Source: Steroidobacter gossypii
Lineage (GTDB): Bacteria > Pseudomonadota > Gammaproteobacteria > Steroidobacterales > Steroidobacteraceae
NCBI RefSeq assembly: GCF_016801985.1
Contig: NZ_JAEVLS010000003.1
Coordinates: 124,001 to 188,000 of the forward strand
Length of the DNA stretch: 64,000 nt
Direction of reading: 5' to 3'
In this document: one piece after another, positions 16,642 through 25,182 of the stretch
Numbering within the stretch: position 1 is the first letter of the stretch
Layout of the letters: every line of letters starts with the position of its first letter
Notes under the pieces: generated by a model
What the model was told of the DNA's origin: nothing
Seen by the model: the letters and a program-made list of their open reading frames with translations, nothing else
Databases searched by the model: none
Translations under genes and position numbers: made by a program

Positions 16642-17931
16642 GTGTCGTTGAGCATGCATCGTTCGATTCGAGCAATGGCGCGAGGCTTGCTCGCGGCGCT
16701 CGCGCTCCTGGCGGCCGGTTGCGACCGGCCCGAGTCGGATGCGCTCGTCATCCATGCACAGCCCTATATCAAAGAGGTCTATGCGCAAGTCGTTGCCGAC
16801 TATGGAAGTGCGCATCCGGATGTCAGTGTGCGTTTCGAGCCAGGACCCCGGGACGAGGAGCAGATGGTGCAACAGCTGCTGCGCTCGAGTTTGATAGGTG
16901 CGCCACTGCCCGATGTCGTGATGGTGAGTGGCAACTTCGTGAGATTGCTCGCCGAGCGCGAACTGGCGGTGCCGCTGGGCGCGTTCATCGCAGGTCATCC
17001 GCACTGGCGCACCACGGTGGCAGAGGCAGTCATCGAAGCCGGGCGCTACGGCCGATCCAGCTACGGGCTCGCGTTCGGCTTTTCCGTCCCGGTAGTGCTG
17101 TTCAATAAGCAGCTCGTGCGACGCGCCGGTGCGGACCCCGAGCATCTGCCGACGGATTGGCCACAGATTCTGGCGCTCGCAAAGCGCATCGACGATTCCG
17201 CCGAGGGCGTGGTCGGGGGCTTGCTGGAGTACGACGGGGGCGGCGCTTTCGCTTTTCTTGCGCTGCTCGAGAGTCATGGCGGCACGCTGCTGAGCGGGGA
17301 TGAGCGTGAAGTGGCCGTCGATACAGTCGCCGGACTGCAGGCGCTGGATGTGGTGCGCGGGTTCGGATTGGCCGGGCAGGCGAGAGCAGACATGTCGCGC
17401 GATCAGGCACGTCAGGCGTTCGGCGCCGGCTCGGTCGGAGTCTTCGTCACCATGAGCAGCATGCTGCCGCGTCTCGAACAGGCCGCCGAAGGATATTTCG
17501 AGATCGGTATGGCGCCCTTTCCCATGCAAGCACAGGGCAGATTGCCGACCGCAGGGCCGGTCGCTGTGATGTTGACTCGCGATCCCGCGCGTCAACGCCG
17601 CGTCTTTGCATTGATGTCATATCTCACCAGCGCCGAAGCGCAGATCGCGATGGCGAAGGCGAGTGGCTATGTTCCTGCGAACTCGCTGGCCATCGCACAA
17701 TCGGCTGCCTTGCGCGGACTGCTGGAGGAGCGCAGTTTCTCTGCGGCGGTGCTTGGACGGCTCGACGCGGCGACTCGCTGGTATGCGCCGCCCGGGCCCA
17801 ACGCCATCCGTATCGCGGATCGCATCACGACTCGCATGCAGCAGGTGGTGACTCTCGAACAGGAGCCAGCGGCGGCGCTGCGGCAGCTCGTTGATGAGAT
17901 CCGGCCGCTGTTGCCCGATCCGACGTCCTGA
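16642..17931 (+). CDS. Extracellular solute-binding lipoprotein (CUT1 family)
   Basis: 429 residues. The N-terminus (LLAALALLAAGC) is a lipoprotein signal with a clear lipobox, so the protein is tethered in the periplasm. The two-lobed family-1 binding-protein fold is supported by LPDVVMVSGNF, AFGFSVPVVLFNK, LPTDWPQILALAKRI and FMSYLTSAEAQ-type segments. GTG start at 16642, seven bases after the dioxygenase, with GAGG upstream. It supplies the importer encoded by 12777-15690. It ends nine bases from the end of the convergent phosphonate operon. Confidence 0.9.
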   Translation: MSLSMHRSIRAMARGLLAALALLAAGCDRPESDALVIHAQPYIKEVYAQVVADYGSAHPDVSVRFEPGPRDEEQMVQQLLRSSLIGAPLPDVVMVSGNFVRLLAERELAVPLGAFIAGHPHWRTTVAEAVIEAGRYGRSSYGLAFGFSVPVVLFNKQLVRRAGADPEHLPTDWPQILALAKRIDDSAEGVVGGLLEYDGGGAFAFLALLESHGGTLLSGDEREVAVDTVAGLQALDVVRGFGLAGQARADMSRDQARQAFGAGSVGVFVTMSSMLPRLEQAAEGYFEIGMAPFPMQAQGRLPTAGPVAVMLTRDPARQRRVFALMSYLTSAEAQIAMAKASGYVPANSLAIAQSAALRGLLEERSFSAAVLGRLDAATRWYAPPGPNAIRIADRITTRMQQVVTLEQEPAAALRQLVDEIRPLLPDPTS

Positions 17932-17940
17932 AACCGGCGC

Positions 17941-18753
17941 TCAGTCGGCCGGCTGCCCGGCGATGAATGTTTCATTCACATACGTCATCGTCACCACGCC
18001 TTGCGTGTCGGCGTGACGAGCAAAGATCGACAGCGCCTCCGCCAGCACTGCATCGATGCCGAGGCGCTCGATGGCGGATTGCAAGATGGTAGAGGTGCGC
18101 ACGAGCTGAATCAGATTCTGACGATCGACGCGTGCGTCGATGGGCCAACGCAGCGCCTCCACGTCGGTGAGCTGTGACGCCTCGCGCAGCTCTGTTGCGT
18201 AATCGATGTCTTGATAGCTGCCATCGCGCGCGGTGCGCATTCCCCGTCGATACGTGGGCGCGTGTTTCTCCAGCATCGAGAAGTATTCATCGACGAAGGC
18301 GCTGCGACTGTCGTCGAGACTGTTCTGCACGAGCGCGAGAACTCCGCCCGGCGCGAGCACACGACGGGCTTCAGCATAGAAGCGCGGCCGATCGAAACGC
18401 TGCGCAGCCGCGGCGGCAACCACCAAGCGCGCGGCGCCATCTTCGACCGGAAGTTGCTCCGCCGCACCATCGATGTAACTCACCTTCGCCGCGTCCGGGG
18501 TCGATCGTGCAGCAGTCGCCCGCATGTCGCTGCTGGGCTCGATGGCAAGGATGGGGCCCGCCGGCCGCAGTTCGCGAGCCAGCAGCCGAGTGAAGATTCC
18601 GGTGCCCGCGCCTACTTCGATGACTGCGCCTTGCAGTCGAGGTGACATTCTGCGATTGATCGCCTCGACGCTTTCGCGAGGGTACGGTGGCCGGCAGTCA
18701 TAGTGCTCGGCAATCCCGGTAAAGGCCTTCCAGGCGGTGCTATCGACGGCCAT
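17941..18753 (-). CDS. Class I SAM-dependent methyltransferase
   Basis: 270 residues. SAM-binding motif I is VIEVGAGTGIFTRLLA (about 40-55); the post-I acidic residue is in ILAIEPS, and a motif around LVVAAAAAQRFD follows, as in the UbiE/Tam type. Its ATG overlaps the preceding aminotransferase gene by 14 bases, so it is the last gene of the eleven-gene leftward operon. It may methylate a nitrogen or oxygen of the operon product; the substrate is unknown. Confidence 0.88.
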   Translation of the reverse strand: MAVDSTAWKAFTGIAEHYDCRPPYPRESVEAINRRMSPRLQGAVIEVGAGTGIFTRLLARELRPAGPILAIEPSSDMRATAARSTPDAAKVSYIDGAAEQLPVEDGAARLVVAAAAAQRFDRPRFYAEARRVLAPGGVLALVQNSLDDSRSAFVDEYFSMLEKHAPTYRRGMRTARDGSYQDIDYATELREASQLTDVEALRWPIDARVDRQNLIQLVRTSTILQSAIERLGIDAVLAEALSIFARHADTQGVVTMTYVNETFIAGQPAD

Positions 18754-19867
18754 CGGCGAGCTCCTCGTAAACGTTTCTCAGCACGCGCAGACCCTGCACG
18801 AGTTGCTCGCGATTCGGCGCATCGCCGATCGCGGGCCGCACACCATGCATCGTCGCTGGACCGGAGTTCATCGCATAGAGATCGCTGGCACGCACCGGAA
18901 CACCGGCCTCGAAAGCGGCGCGTTCCAGCTGCGCAGCGCTACGATTGTGAGGCGCCGGCAACCAGAAGTGCAACCCGTAAGAAGATCGGCAGCCGGGAAT
19001 GTTCTGAAACACTTCGCGCACCAATTGCTGGCGCGCGCGTAGCTCGGTGCGATTCGCTTCGAGAATGGCATGAGCGGCGCCGGTCCGGATCCAATCCATC
19101 ACGAGCGTCGCAACCAGGGGCGCGGGATGCCACGTGGAGAGGGTACGGACGCGAGCCAACAAGGCCTGAGCCGCCGTGGACGAAGGCGCCACCATGAAGG
19201 CGGTGCGGATTCCAAGGCTCAGATACTTGGACAGGCCCATCAGATACCAGCTCAGTTCCGGCGCGAAGGTGGCAATCGGCGGCGCGAGGTCCTCGGCATA
19301 CAAGGCCTGAGCTTCGTCCTCGATGATGGCAATTTGATAACGCCGGGCGACCTCGGCGATGTCGCGACGGCGCGAGGCCGGCATGACGGTCGCCGTGGGA
19401 CTTTGAATGGAGGGGTTGCAGTACAAGGCCGTGGGTTTGCGAGGCGAGCGGCAGATGTCTTCGAGCGCGTCGGCGCGCAAGCCGTGCTGATCCATCTCCA
19501 CGCCGACGATGTCGACGTTGAACAGCGAGGCGATGACTTTGACCTGAGGGAATGTATAAGCCTCGGTGGCGAGTCGACCGCCAGGTCCCAACAGCGTCGC
19601 CTGCAACAGCAGCAGGCTGTTCATGGTGCCGTTGGTGACGATGATTCGATCGGGCGAGGGCTCCTGGCCCAAACGTGGCGACAACCAGCGGGCGGCGAGC
19701 GCTTTGTCGTCGGCGGTGCCGTCGAAGCGATGCTGTCGAAACAGTTCGGCGTGACCGTCACAAGCGGCCGTGAGCTTGTGTAGCGCTTCGCGGACGCCGG
19801 CGCCGAGAATGCCGAGCGGCGGCGGCGTCGCACGAAGAAATCCAATGGGAGTCCGGGCGTCGCTCAT
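18740..19867 (-). CDS. Fold-type I PLP aminotransferase, MocR-like without a DNA-binding domain
   Basis: 375 residues resembling the aminotransferase half of MocR/PdxR or 2-aminoadipate aminotransferase proteins. Visible PLP features: NGTMNSLLLL, YCNPSIQSPT (Asn-Pro loop), IIEDEAQ (Asp binding the pyridine) and GLSKYLSLGIRTAF (Schiff-base Lys and phosphate Arg). There is no winged helix, so it is an enzyme rather than a regulator. It is the second PLP aminotransferase of the operon, one base after the NIPSNAP gene, and may transaminate a late intermediate. Confidence 0.85.
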   Translation of the reverse strand: MSDARTPIGFLRATPPPLGILGAGVREALHKLTAACDGHAELFRQHRFDGTADDKALAARWLSPRLGQEPSPDRIIVTNGTMNSLLLLQATLLGPGGRLATEAYTFPQVKVIASLFNVDIVGVEMDQHGLRADALEDICRSPRKPTALYCNPSIQSPTATVMPASRRRDIAEVARRYQIAIIEDEAQALYAEDLAPPIATFAPELSWYLMGLSKYLSLGIRTAFMVAPSSTAAQALLARVRTLSTWHPAPLVATLVMDWIRTGAAHAILEANRTELRARQQLVREVFQNIPGCRSSYGLHFWLPAPHNRSAAQLERAAFEAGVPVRASDLYAMNSGPATMHGVRPAIGDAPNREQLVQGLRVLRNVYEELADGRR

Positions 19868-19868
19868 A

Positions 19869-20195
19869 TCAAGGGCTCGGCGAGAACGCGGTGGGCTTGA
19901 GCAGAGTATTGCTGACCCGCTGAACCAACGGACCGTCGCTCTCCGTCTCGTGCCGGACGGCCAGCCATTCCGGGTCGGCCTGGAATGCGCCCCAGCGTTG
20001 CTCGCGCTCGGCCATCGACGCCCAGCGCAGCAGATAGATCAGGTTCTGGCTGGATTCGCCGATCACCACGGTCCAGAAGCCCACCGGTTCGATGCCATGC
20101 TTGCGAAACATGTGCAACGTGGTGGCTTCCATCCGTTTGAGCACCAGCGGCAGCTTGCCCGGTACGCAGTGATAGGTCCTGAGCTCGTAGATCAT
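19869..20195 (-). CDS. NIPSNAP-family small protein
   Basis: 108 residues beginning MIYELRTYHCVPGKLP, the typical NIPSNAP opening, and continuing with GFWTVVIGE and LIYLLRWAS, which fit the dimeric ferredoxin-like fold. Start at the ATG at 20195, which overlaps the upstream stop as ATGA. NIPSNAP proteins recur in catabolic and biosynthetic clusters, often next to oxidoreductases, but their chemistry is poorly defined. Confidence 0.85.
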   Translation of the reverse strand: MIYELRTYHCVPGKLPLVLKRMEATTLHMFRKHGIEPVGFWTVVIGESSQNLIYLLRWASMAEREQRWGAFQADPEWLAVRHETESDGPLVQRVSNTLLKPTAFSPSP

Positions 20196-21298
20196 AGCGA
20201 CGCCTCCGCGGCGACCGTGGTTGCGGCGAAACGTTCGGGTCGATACGGGGCGAGTTGTTTGACCGGATCGCCCAGAATTTCCTGGCTGGCCAGCCTGCCG
20301 AGATAACAACCCAACGTCATGCCACTGTGGCAGGTGAGCACATACGCCCTCGGCTGCCGATGAAGCCAGCCGAGCACTGGCAAGCCATCCTCGGGCACCG
20401 GCCGCGCGCCAATCAGGACCGCGTGTGGCGGCATGTTTCGCAGGGCGGGCAAGCGGCGGCTCAGTTGCTCCGCGATGAGCTGCGCCTCCATTCCGGGAGT
20501 GCAACCTGGAGGAAACTCGCCACCATGGTGGCCCGCCATGATCCTGCCGGCGCCGTCCGGCCGGAAATGCAGATGGCCGGCATAGCAGGTGTGAGTCAGC
20601 CTGCTGGGCAGGTAGTGCGATACAAACAAGGTGCCCGGGTCGGATCTCACTGTAAGTTGCGTGCCGAGGATCGCCGCCAACGAGCCGGTATCTACGCCGG
20701 CGGCCAGCACTACGACATCACCATCGATCGGCCCATGATCCGTGCGCACAGTGACCGAACTGGCGCGCGTTTCGAGCCCGGTGACTCGCGTGCATCGCCA
20801 TGAAAACCCGCTGCGCGCCTGAGCCGCAGCCAGCAATCCGCCAACGAACGGCGCTCCATCCATCCAGCCTTCGTTGGGAATGCGGACGATGTCACGGGCG
20901 ATGCCGTCGACATTCAGATCGGGTTCGAGGTGACGCCGCACGTCGGCGGGCGAGAAGAACTCCACGGCGACGCCGCGCTCGATCAGCGCATTGACGCTGC
21001 GATTGAGCTTGTCCCAGCTGTCCGGCGTTTCGCCCCAGCGCAGGGTGCCTTGCAGGTGCAGCCATTGCGACACACCGAGCTGCGCGGCAAGCTCGCGCGT
21101 GTAATCGATCGAGTTGCGCCGAAGCGTGAAGTACGGTTCGTGCCAATAGTTGAAATAGTTGATGCAGGCGAAGGTGGTCGAGGAGGCAAGGGCGGCGGGG
21201 CCGATGCGATCGATGGCCGTGACCTTGACGCCTCGCTCGAGCAGATGATGCGAGACAGACAGGCCGAGTATGCCGGCGCCGACGACGATGACGTGCAT
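20192..21298 (-). CDS. FAD-dependent amine/D-amino-acid oxidoreductase (DAO family)
   Basis: 368 residues. The N-terminal dinucleotide motif is VVGAGILGLSVSHHLLERG. Further DAO features are DVVVLAAGVDTG in the middle and RPVPEDGLPVLGWL with TCHSGMTLGCYLG near the C-terminus. The family oxidises secondary or primary amines (glycine, sarcosine, D-amino acids, aminophosphonates). In this operon it may oxidise an aminophosphonate or N-methylated intermediate. It follows the SDR gene by 36 bases and couples to the NIPSNAP gene. Confidence 0.88.
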   Translation of the reverse strand: MHVIVVGAGILGLSVSHHLLERGVKVTAIDRIGPAALASSTTFACINYFNYWHEPYFTLRRNSIDYTRELAAQLGVSQWLHLQGTLRWGETPDSWDKLNRSVNALIERGVAVEFFSPADVRRHLEPDLNVDGIARDIVRIPNEGWMDGAPFVGGLLAAAQARSGFSWRCTRVTGLETRASSVTVRTDHGPIDGDVVVLAAGVDTGSLAAILGTQLTVRSDPGTLFVSHYLPSRLTHTCYAGHLHFRPDGAGRIMAGHHGGEFPPGCTPGMEAQLIAEQLSRRLPALRNMPPHAVLIGARPVPEDGLPVLGWLHRQPRAYVLTCHSGMTLGCYLGRLASQEILGDPVKQLAPYRPERFAATTVAAEASL

Positions 21299-21334
21299 GG
21301 CAAGTCCTTTTGAGCATGAGTCGTTTGCGGGAAT

Positions 21335-22105
21335 TCAACGGCAGCATGTCAGGCCGCCGTCGAGATACAGGGTTTGTCCAGTGATGTAGTCCGCGCCGGA
21401 GGAGCAAAGGAACAGCGCAGCTTGCGCGACATCTTCAGGCAGCGCGAGACGCCCCAGCGGAATCGGTTGCACCCAGCGCTGCAAGGTGGCCAGGTCGCCG
21501 GTTTGCGCCGCGTTTTTGGCGGTGCTGACGATGCCCGGTGCGATGCCATTCACGCGAATGCCCAGCGGCCCAAGCTCGGCCGCGTGTTGACGGACCAGCG
21601 CAGCGAGTCCGCCTTTGGCGCTGGCGAACGATGAATAGCCGCGCTCGAGATAGCCGAGGATGGAGCGCAGCGACAACAAATGGATGTGCCGCCCGCGGCG
21701 GCGCTCGGCCTGATGTGAAGCCACCGACTGGGCCAGAAACATCGCGGCCTTCAGCTGAGTGCCGACCACCAGGTCGAACGCCTCTTCAGTGACTTCCAGC
21801 AGGCGCTGCTCGCGCTGCGCGCCGAGACAATTGATGAGGAAGTCGATGCCGTTGCAGCGGGCGTCCACTTCGGCCACGACAGATCGGATCTCGGACACGT
21901 TTCGCACATCCAGCTCGGCGGCGGAGGCGCGTGCGCCGGAACTGCAGAGCCGTTCTGCAAGAGATTCGGCATGTTCCAGCCGACGGCCCGCGATCACAAC
22001 GTGACAACCAGAGCGAGCGAAAGCGGTGGCGATGGCGCTGCCAAGCGCGCCGTAGCCGCCAACGATCAAGGCCGCGCAACCGTTCAGATCGACTGACAGG
22101 GTCAT
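21335..22105 (-). CDS. Short-chain dehydrogenase/reductase with Phe at the catalytic Tyr position
   Basis: 256 residues. The cofactor motif is VGGYGALGSAIATAFARSG (about 15-33) and the C-terminal LYLDGGLTCCR is typical of classical SDRs. The active site is unusual: the YxxxK pair reads F160-ASA-K164 (from GYSSFASAKGG), and the usual NNAG reads NCLG. The codon is TTC. It may be a non-catalytic or rewired member, or a nearby Tyr157 may substitute. Start at 22105 with AGGAG nine bases upstream. Sixth gene after the PEP mutase. Confidence 0.88.
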   Translation of the reverse strand: MTLSVDLNGCAALIVGGYGALGSAIATAFARSGCHVVIAGRRLEHAESLAERLCSSGARASAAELDVRNVSEIRSVVAEVDARCNGIDFLINCLGAQREQRLLEVTEEAFDLVVGTQLKAAMFLAQSVASHQAERRRGRHIHLLSLRSILGYLERGYSSFASAKGGLAALVRQHAAELGPLGIRVNGIAPGIVSTAKNAAQTGDLATLQRWVQPIPLGRLALPEDVAQAALFLCSSGADYITGQTLYLDGGLTCCR

Positions 22106-22118
22106 GGAGATCTCCTGC

Positions 22119-23045
22119 TCAATGCGTGCCCGGTGGGGCAACGGAAGATGTCCCGGCGGTGGCCCGGCTGCCGATCCAGGCCGCGCAGAGAATCATCGCG
22201 CCGCCCAGCAAAGTGGCGGCGCCGATCGTCTCGTTGAACACGAGCACGCCGGCGATGGTGGCGAAGATCAAGCGCAGATACTCCAGCGCCGCAGCCTGCT
22301 GTAGCCGCAAGGTGCCGAACGCGGCTGCAGCCGCGGCCTGACCGAGCACGAGCAGAGCCGCCGCCACGAAGATGCCTGCGAGCGCTGTGTGCGAAGGCCA
22401 CTCCCAGACTTTCAACGCCGGCAATGCCGCGAGCGGAATGGCCGGGGCGAGTCGCAGGAGCGCCGAAAGCGTCGGCGTCTCACGCCCACGGAGCATTCGG
22501 AGTTGAGTGATCGTCAGCGCGGCCAGCGCCGCTGCAAGCAGCGCGGCGGCCACGCCGTCGACGCGGACCTCGCCAGCGGTGGGTCGCAGCACGATGAGGA
22601 CTCCGCATAGTCCTACCGCGAGCGCAAGCCAACTGCGGCGCTGAAATGGCTCTTTCAATAGCCACCAGGCGTACAGTCCGGCGAACAGTCCGGTGGTGAA
22701 GAACAGGCTCGTCGCCATCGCCAGCGGCAGAGCGATCATCGCGTACAGCCACGCCATGGAAGCCAGGTAGCTGACGCCGCCGCACACTGCGTAACGCAGC
22801 AGGCGCGACCGGTCTGTCATCGGCTGATAACGACCCGGGCGCAAGCGTCGATCGGCCGCGACCCACGGAGTGACGAGCACGGCGGCGAACAGCAGGCGAA
22901 GAAACAATGCCTCGGGCGGACTGAGCGCGATAGCGGCGGTGCGCAGCAGAACGTGCGACACAGTGGAGAACATCATCTCACCGACAATGCAGCTGATCGC
23001 CACCACCTGTGCAGAGCGCGCTGCCACTCTAAAGGAGTTTTCCAT
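22119..23045 (-). CDS. EamA/DMT-family transporter
   Basis: 308 residues with about ten hydrophobic helices in two EamA repeats, e.g. AMIALPLAMATSLFFTTGLF and GVLVFNETIGAATLLGGAMI. The family exports amino acids and other small metabolites. Its ATG shares a base with the stop of the preceding gene (TGATG). Inside a biosynthetic operon it is the natural candidate exporter for the product or for a toxic intermediate. Confidence 0.9.
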   Translation of the reverse strand: MENSFRVAARSAQVVAISCIVGEMMFSTVSHVLLRTAAIALSPPEALFLRLLFAAVLVTPWVAADRRLRPGRYQPMTDRSRLLRYAVCGGVSYLASMAWLYAMIALPLAMATSLFFTTGLFAGLYAWWLLKEPFQRRSWLALAVGLCGVLIVLRPTAGEVRVDGVAAALLAAALAALTITQLRMLRGRETPTLSALLRLAPAIPLAALPALKVWEWPSHTALAGIFVAAALLVLGQAAAAAAFGTLRLQQAAALEYLRLIFATIAGVLVFNETIGAATLLGGAMILCAAWIGSRATAGTSSVAPPGTH

Positions 23046-24559
23046 CACGAGGCGCTCGGCGTGAGACGTTGGGCGCGCCACTGCGCTGTGCCGAACTGGC
23101 GCTGGAACACCGGGCCGGCGTGTTCATCGGAGGCGGCGCCCAGATGCACAGTGCCGGTCAAGTCGAGATCGCTCGAGCGGCCCAGGAACTCGTAGTACAG
23201 AGGCAAGCTGCCCTGCGGATGTTTCGCGATCAAGCGACAATGCTCGCCGGCGACCGAGCCCGTGAGCTCGCCTTCTGAGAATCGCGAGATGTGTGTTCCG
23301 GTCACGTTCCGACCGCGCTGTTCGAGGATCAATCGATGTTCGGCGCGACCGTGCAGGAAGGTGAGTCGCACCAACCAAGTTCCCGACAGATCGACCGTCG
23401 GCGCAGGGTCGTCTGCGACCGGCGTTCGGGCGAGCATGGAGAGCGCTCGTTGAAGGGTCTTGCAAACCAGCCGAGCCTCGGCGTCTGTGAGATTGATCGG
23501 ATCGATGACGATCGAAAACCGCCCACACCAGAAGTCGTGAATGAGAATGCGCGGTCGACTCTCGAGCAGCATGGCTCGCAGCGCGCCGCTGTCGTGAGGA
23601 ATCACTGAGGAATCCCATTCGACGCGAACCCGCGGCGCGGTGACAAACGGCGTATCGGGGATGAGCGTCATCGTGAGCGCCGGTGTGCCGGCGAGCTCGC
23701 GGCAGATTAACTCCGCGCGCTGCCGCCATTGCGAGCGTTCCTCGCGGGCGGTATCCGAGTTCAGCCATCGATCGAGCGCGACCACCGCGCCCACCATTTC
23801 TTCCTTGCCCACCTTCATGGTCCGGCCGATCGCTTGATGCGGGGCGCTGTTGCGCCAGATGGCCTCGCACAGCCGTCTGTCTCCGAGCACAATGCCGGTG
23901 GAGTGGGGCGCTCTCAGATATTTCCCGCCCGAGTACACGACGAGATTCGCTCCGGCGGTCAGCCATCGATCGGGTCGGGCCGGCGAAAGCCCGGCAGCAT
24001 CCACCAGCACCGGCACTTCACGAGTGCGCGCGAGGGCCGCAATCTCTTCAAGTGATGGATTGGAGCCACGTCGCGCCAGCAAGCAGATGAGTACGACGCT
24101 GCCGTCGAGCAGAGACGCCAGATGTTGCAGATCGCGAGCGGTCACGATCTCGGCGCCTACGGATGACAGCGCGTGATCGTAGTCGAAGCGCTGCTGCTCG
24201 AGCATGGCCACCCGATGGGCGAGACCCGCCGTGCGCGGCAAGCGCAACATGTACTCGGGATTGTTTCCTGCGATACAGGCGGCAGCGGCCAGGGCGAGCG
24301 CCGCGGTCGTGCCGGATGTGACGACGCCCCAGGGTGCATCGGTCAGCTCATGCAGCCGCTGCCCGATGCCTTCGGCGAGCTCATCGAGGTCGACGAACTG
24401 CTCTGAGGCCGCCGCCATCGCGGCCAGCACTTCGGGCGCGGGATTGGCGCCGCCCCATTGAGTCCGTACGCCGCCGCAGTTGATGAGCGGCTCGACCCGC
24501 AGTTTTCTGAACACGTCGAGCGCGTCCGTCGGCGCCGCCTCCAACCGGGCGGCGCTCAT
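23045..24559 (-). CDS. SelA-like PLP enzyme with a C-terminal beta-rich extension
   Basis: 504 residues. Residues 1-380 resemble the SelA/D-glucosaminate-6-phosphate ammonia-lyase group: LINCGGVRTQWGGANPAPEV, VVTSGTTAALALAAAA, VDAAG (Asp187) and YSGGKYLRAPHSTGIVLG (Schiff-base Lys213). These enzymes act on Cbeta of an amino acid or remove ammonia. Residues 390-504 form an added region starting DLSGTWLVRL with alternating hydrophobic strands, reminiscent of small lipocalin-like barrels. It is unlikely to make selenocysteyl-tRNA here. Its ATG overlaps the upstream gene by four bases. A role on an aminophosphonate is inferred from the operon. Confidence 0.82.
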   Translation of the reverse strand: MSAARLEAAPTDALDVFRKLRVEPLINCGGVRTQWGGANPAPEVLAAMAAASEQFVDLDELAEGIGQRLHELTDAPWGVVTSGTTAALALAAAACIAGNNPEYMLRLPRTAGLAHRVAMLEQQRFDYDHALSSVGAEIVTARDLQHLASLLDGSVVLICLLARRGSNPSLEEIAALARTREVPVLVDAAGLSPARPDRWLTAGANLVVYSGGKYLRAPHSTGIVLGDRRLCEAIWRNSAPHQAIGRTMKVGKEEMVGAVVALDRWLNSDTAREERSQWRQRAELICRELAGTPALTMTLIPDTPFVTAPRVRVEWDSSVIPHDSGALRAMLLESRPRILIHDFWCGRFSIVIDPINLTDAEARLVCKTLQRALSMLARTPVADDPAPTVDLSGTWLVRLTFLHGRAEHRLILEQRGRNVTGTHISRFSEGELTGSVAGEHCRLIAKHPQGSLPLYYEFLGRSSDLDLTGTVHLGAASDEHAGPVFQRQFGTAQWRAQRLTPSAS

Positions 24560-25182
24560 TGCATTCCTCGAATGAACAGCGCCACCGAGGATGCAACCGT
24601 AAAGGCGATGATGCCGCCAAGGTAGACGCCGCGCGCTTTGGGCACCAGCAGCGACGAAACATGTAACACCGCCAGCAGCAGCAACGAGCTGTTCACCAGC
24701 GCTTGGAACAGCTGCGCTTCGAGCCATGGTCGAAACAGGAACAGCAGCGCCAGTGCAGGCAGATCGTATGAAAGCGGCACGCCGGTGAAGTGCTGGCCGC
24801 CGGAGAGACCAAAGGTGTTGAAGTAGCTCAGGCGCAGGGCGCCCGCCAGCAGCAACAGCCCCGCCAGCCCGAGCGACAGCAGCGAAGCGCCGTTCAACTG
24901 CAACACCAGCATCGCCGGGAACACCGAATCCGAGATCAGATCGGTGAACGAGTCGAGTTGCTTGCCGATCGCGCCGGCGTTCTGCCGGCGATTGCGGGTG
25001 CGCGCGGCGACGATCCCGTCCACGTGATCGGCGATCAGCGCCCAAAGCGCCGCGGCGAGCGCAACCTCGAGCTGTCCGATGTGGACGTAGTACAGCGCCA
25101 ACAGGGCGAAACACAATCCTACCGCGGTGATGGCGTTGGCCGGGTCGCGCAAATAGCTGACCATCAGCGTTTGCGATCTCAT
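24556..25182 (-). CDS. CDP-alcohol phosphotransferase (membrane)
   Basis: 208 residues with several membrane helices. The family active-site motif is present near residues 51-82 as DHVDG-x3-AR-x11-G-x3-D-x3-D. The spacing is longer than the usual DG-x2-AR-x8-G, so the site is atypical, but all the Asp residues are kept. The family displaces CMP from a CDP- or CMP-activated group onto an alcohol, as in phospholipid headgroup synthesis. With the nucleotidyltransferase just upstream (4-base overlap), it may attach a CMP-activated phosphonate to a lipid alcohol to make a phosphonolipid. Confidence 0.88.
   Translation of the reverse strand: MRSQTLMVSYLRDPANAITAVGLCFALLALYYVHIGQLEVALAAALWALIADHVDGIVAARTRNRRQNAGAIGKQLDSFTDLISDSVFPAMLVLQLNGASLLSLGLAGLLLLAGALRLSYFNTFGLSGGQHFTGVPLSYDLPALALLFLFRPWLEAQLFQALVNSSLLLLAVLHVSSLLVPKARGVYLGGIIAFTVASSVALFIRGMQ

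Noticed and set aside
15889-17595. 568-codon minus-strand frame over the dioxygenase and binding-protein genes
   Set aside because: It crosses two well supported genes, has no recognisable domain and ends in Arg/Ser-rich sequence typical of antisense frames.
24560-25114. N-terminal extension of the SelA-like gene making a 689-residue fusion
   Set aside because: The extra 185 residues are an out-of-frame reading of the CDP-alcohol phosphotransferase gene. The family N-terminus begins at the ATG at 24559, which overlaps the upstream stop.
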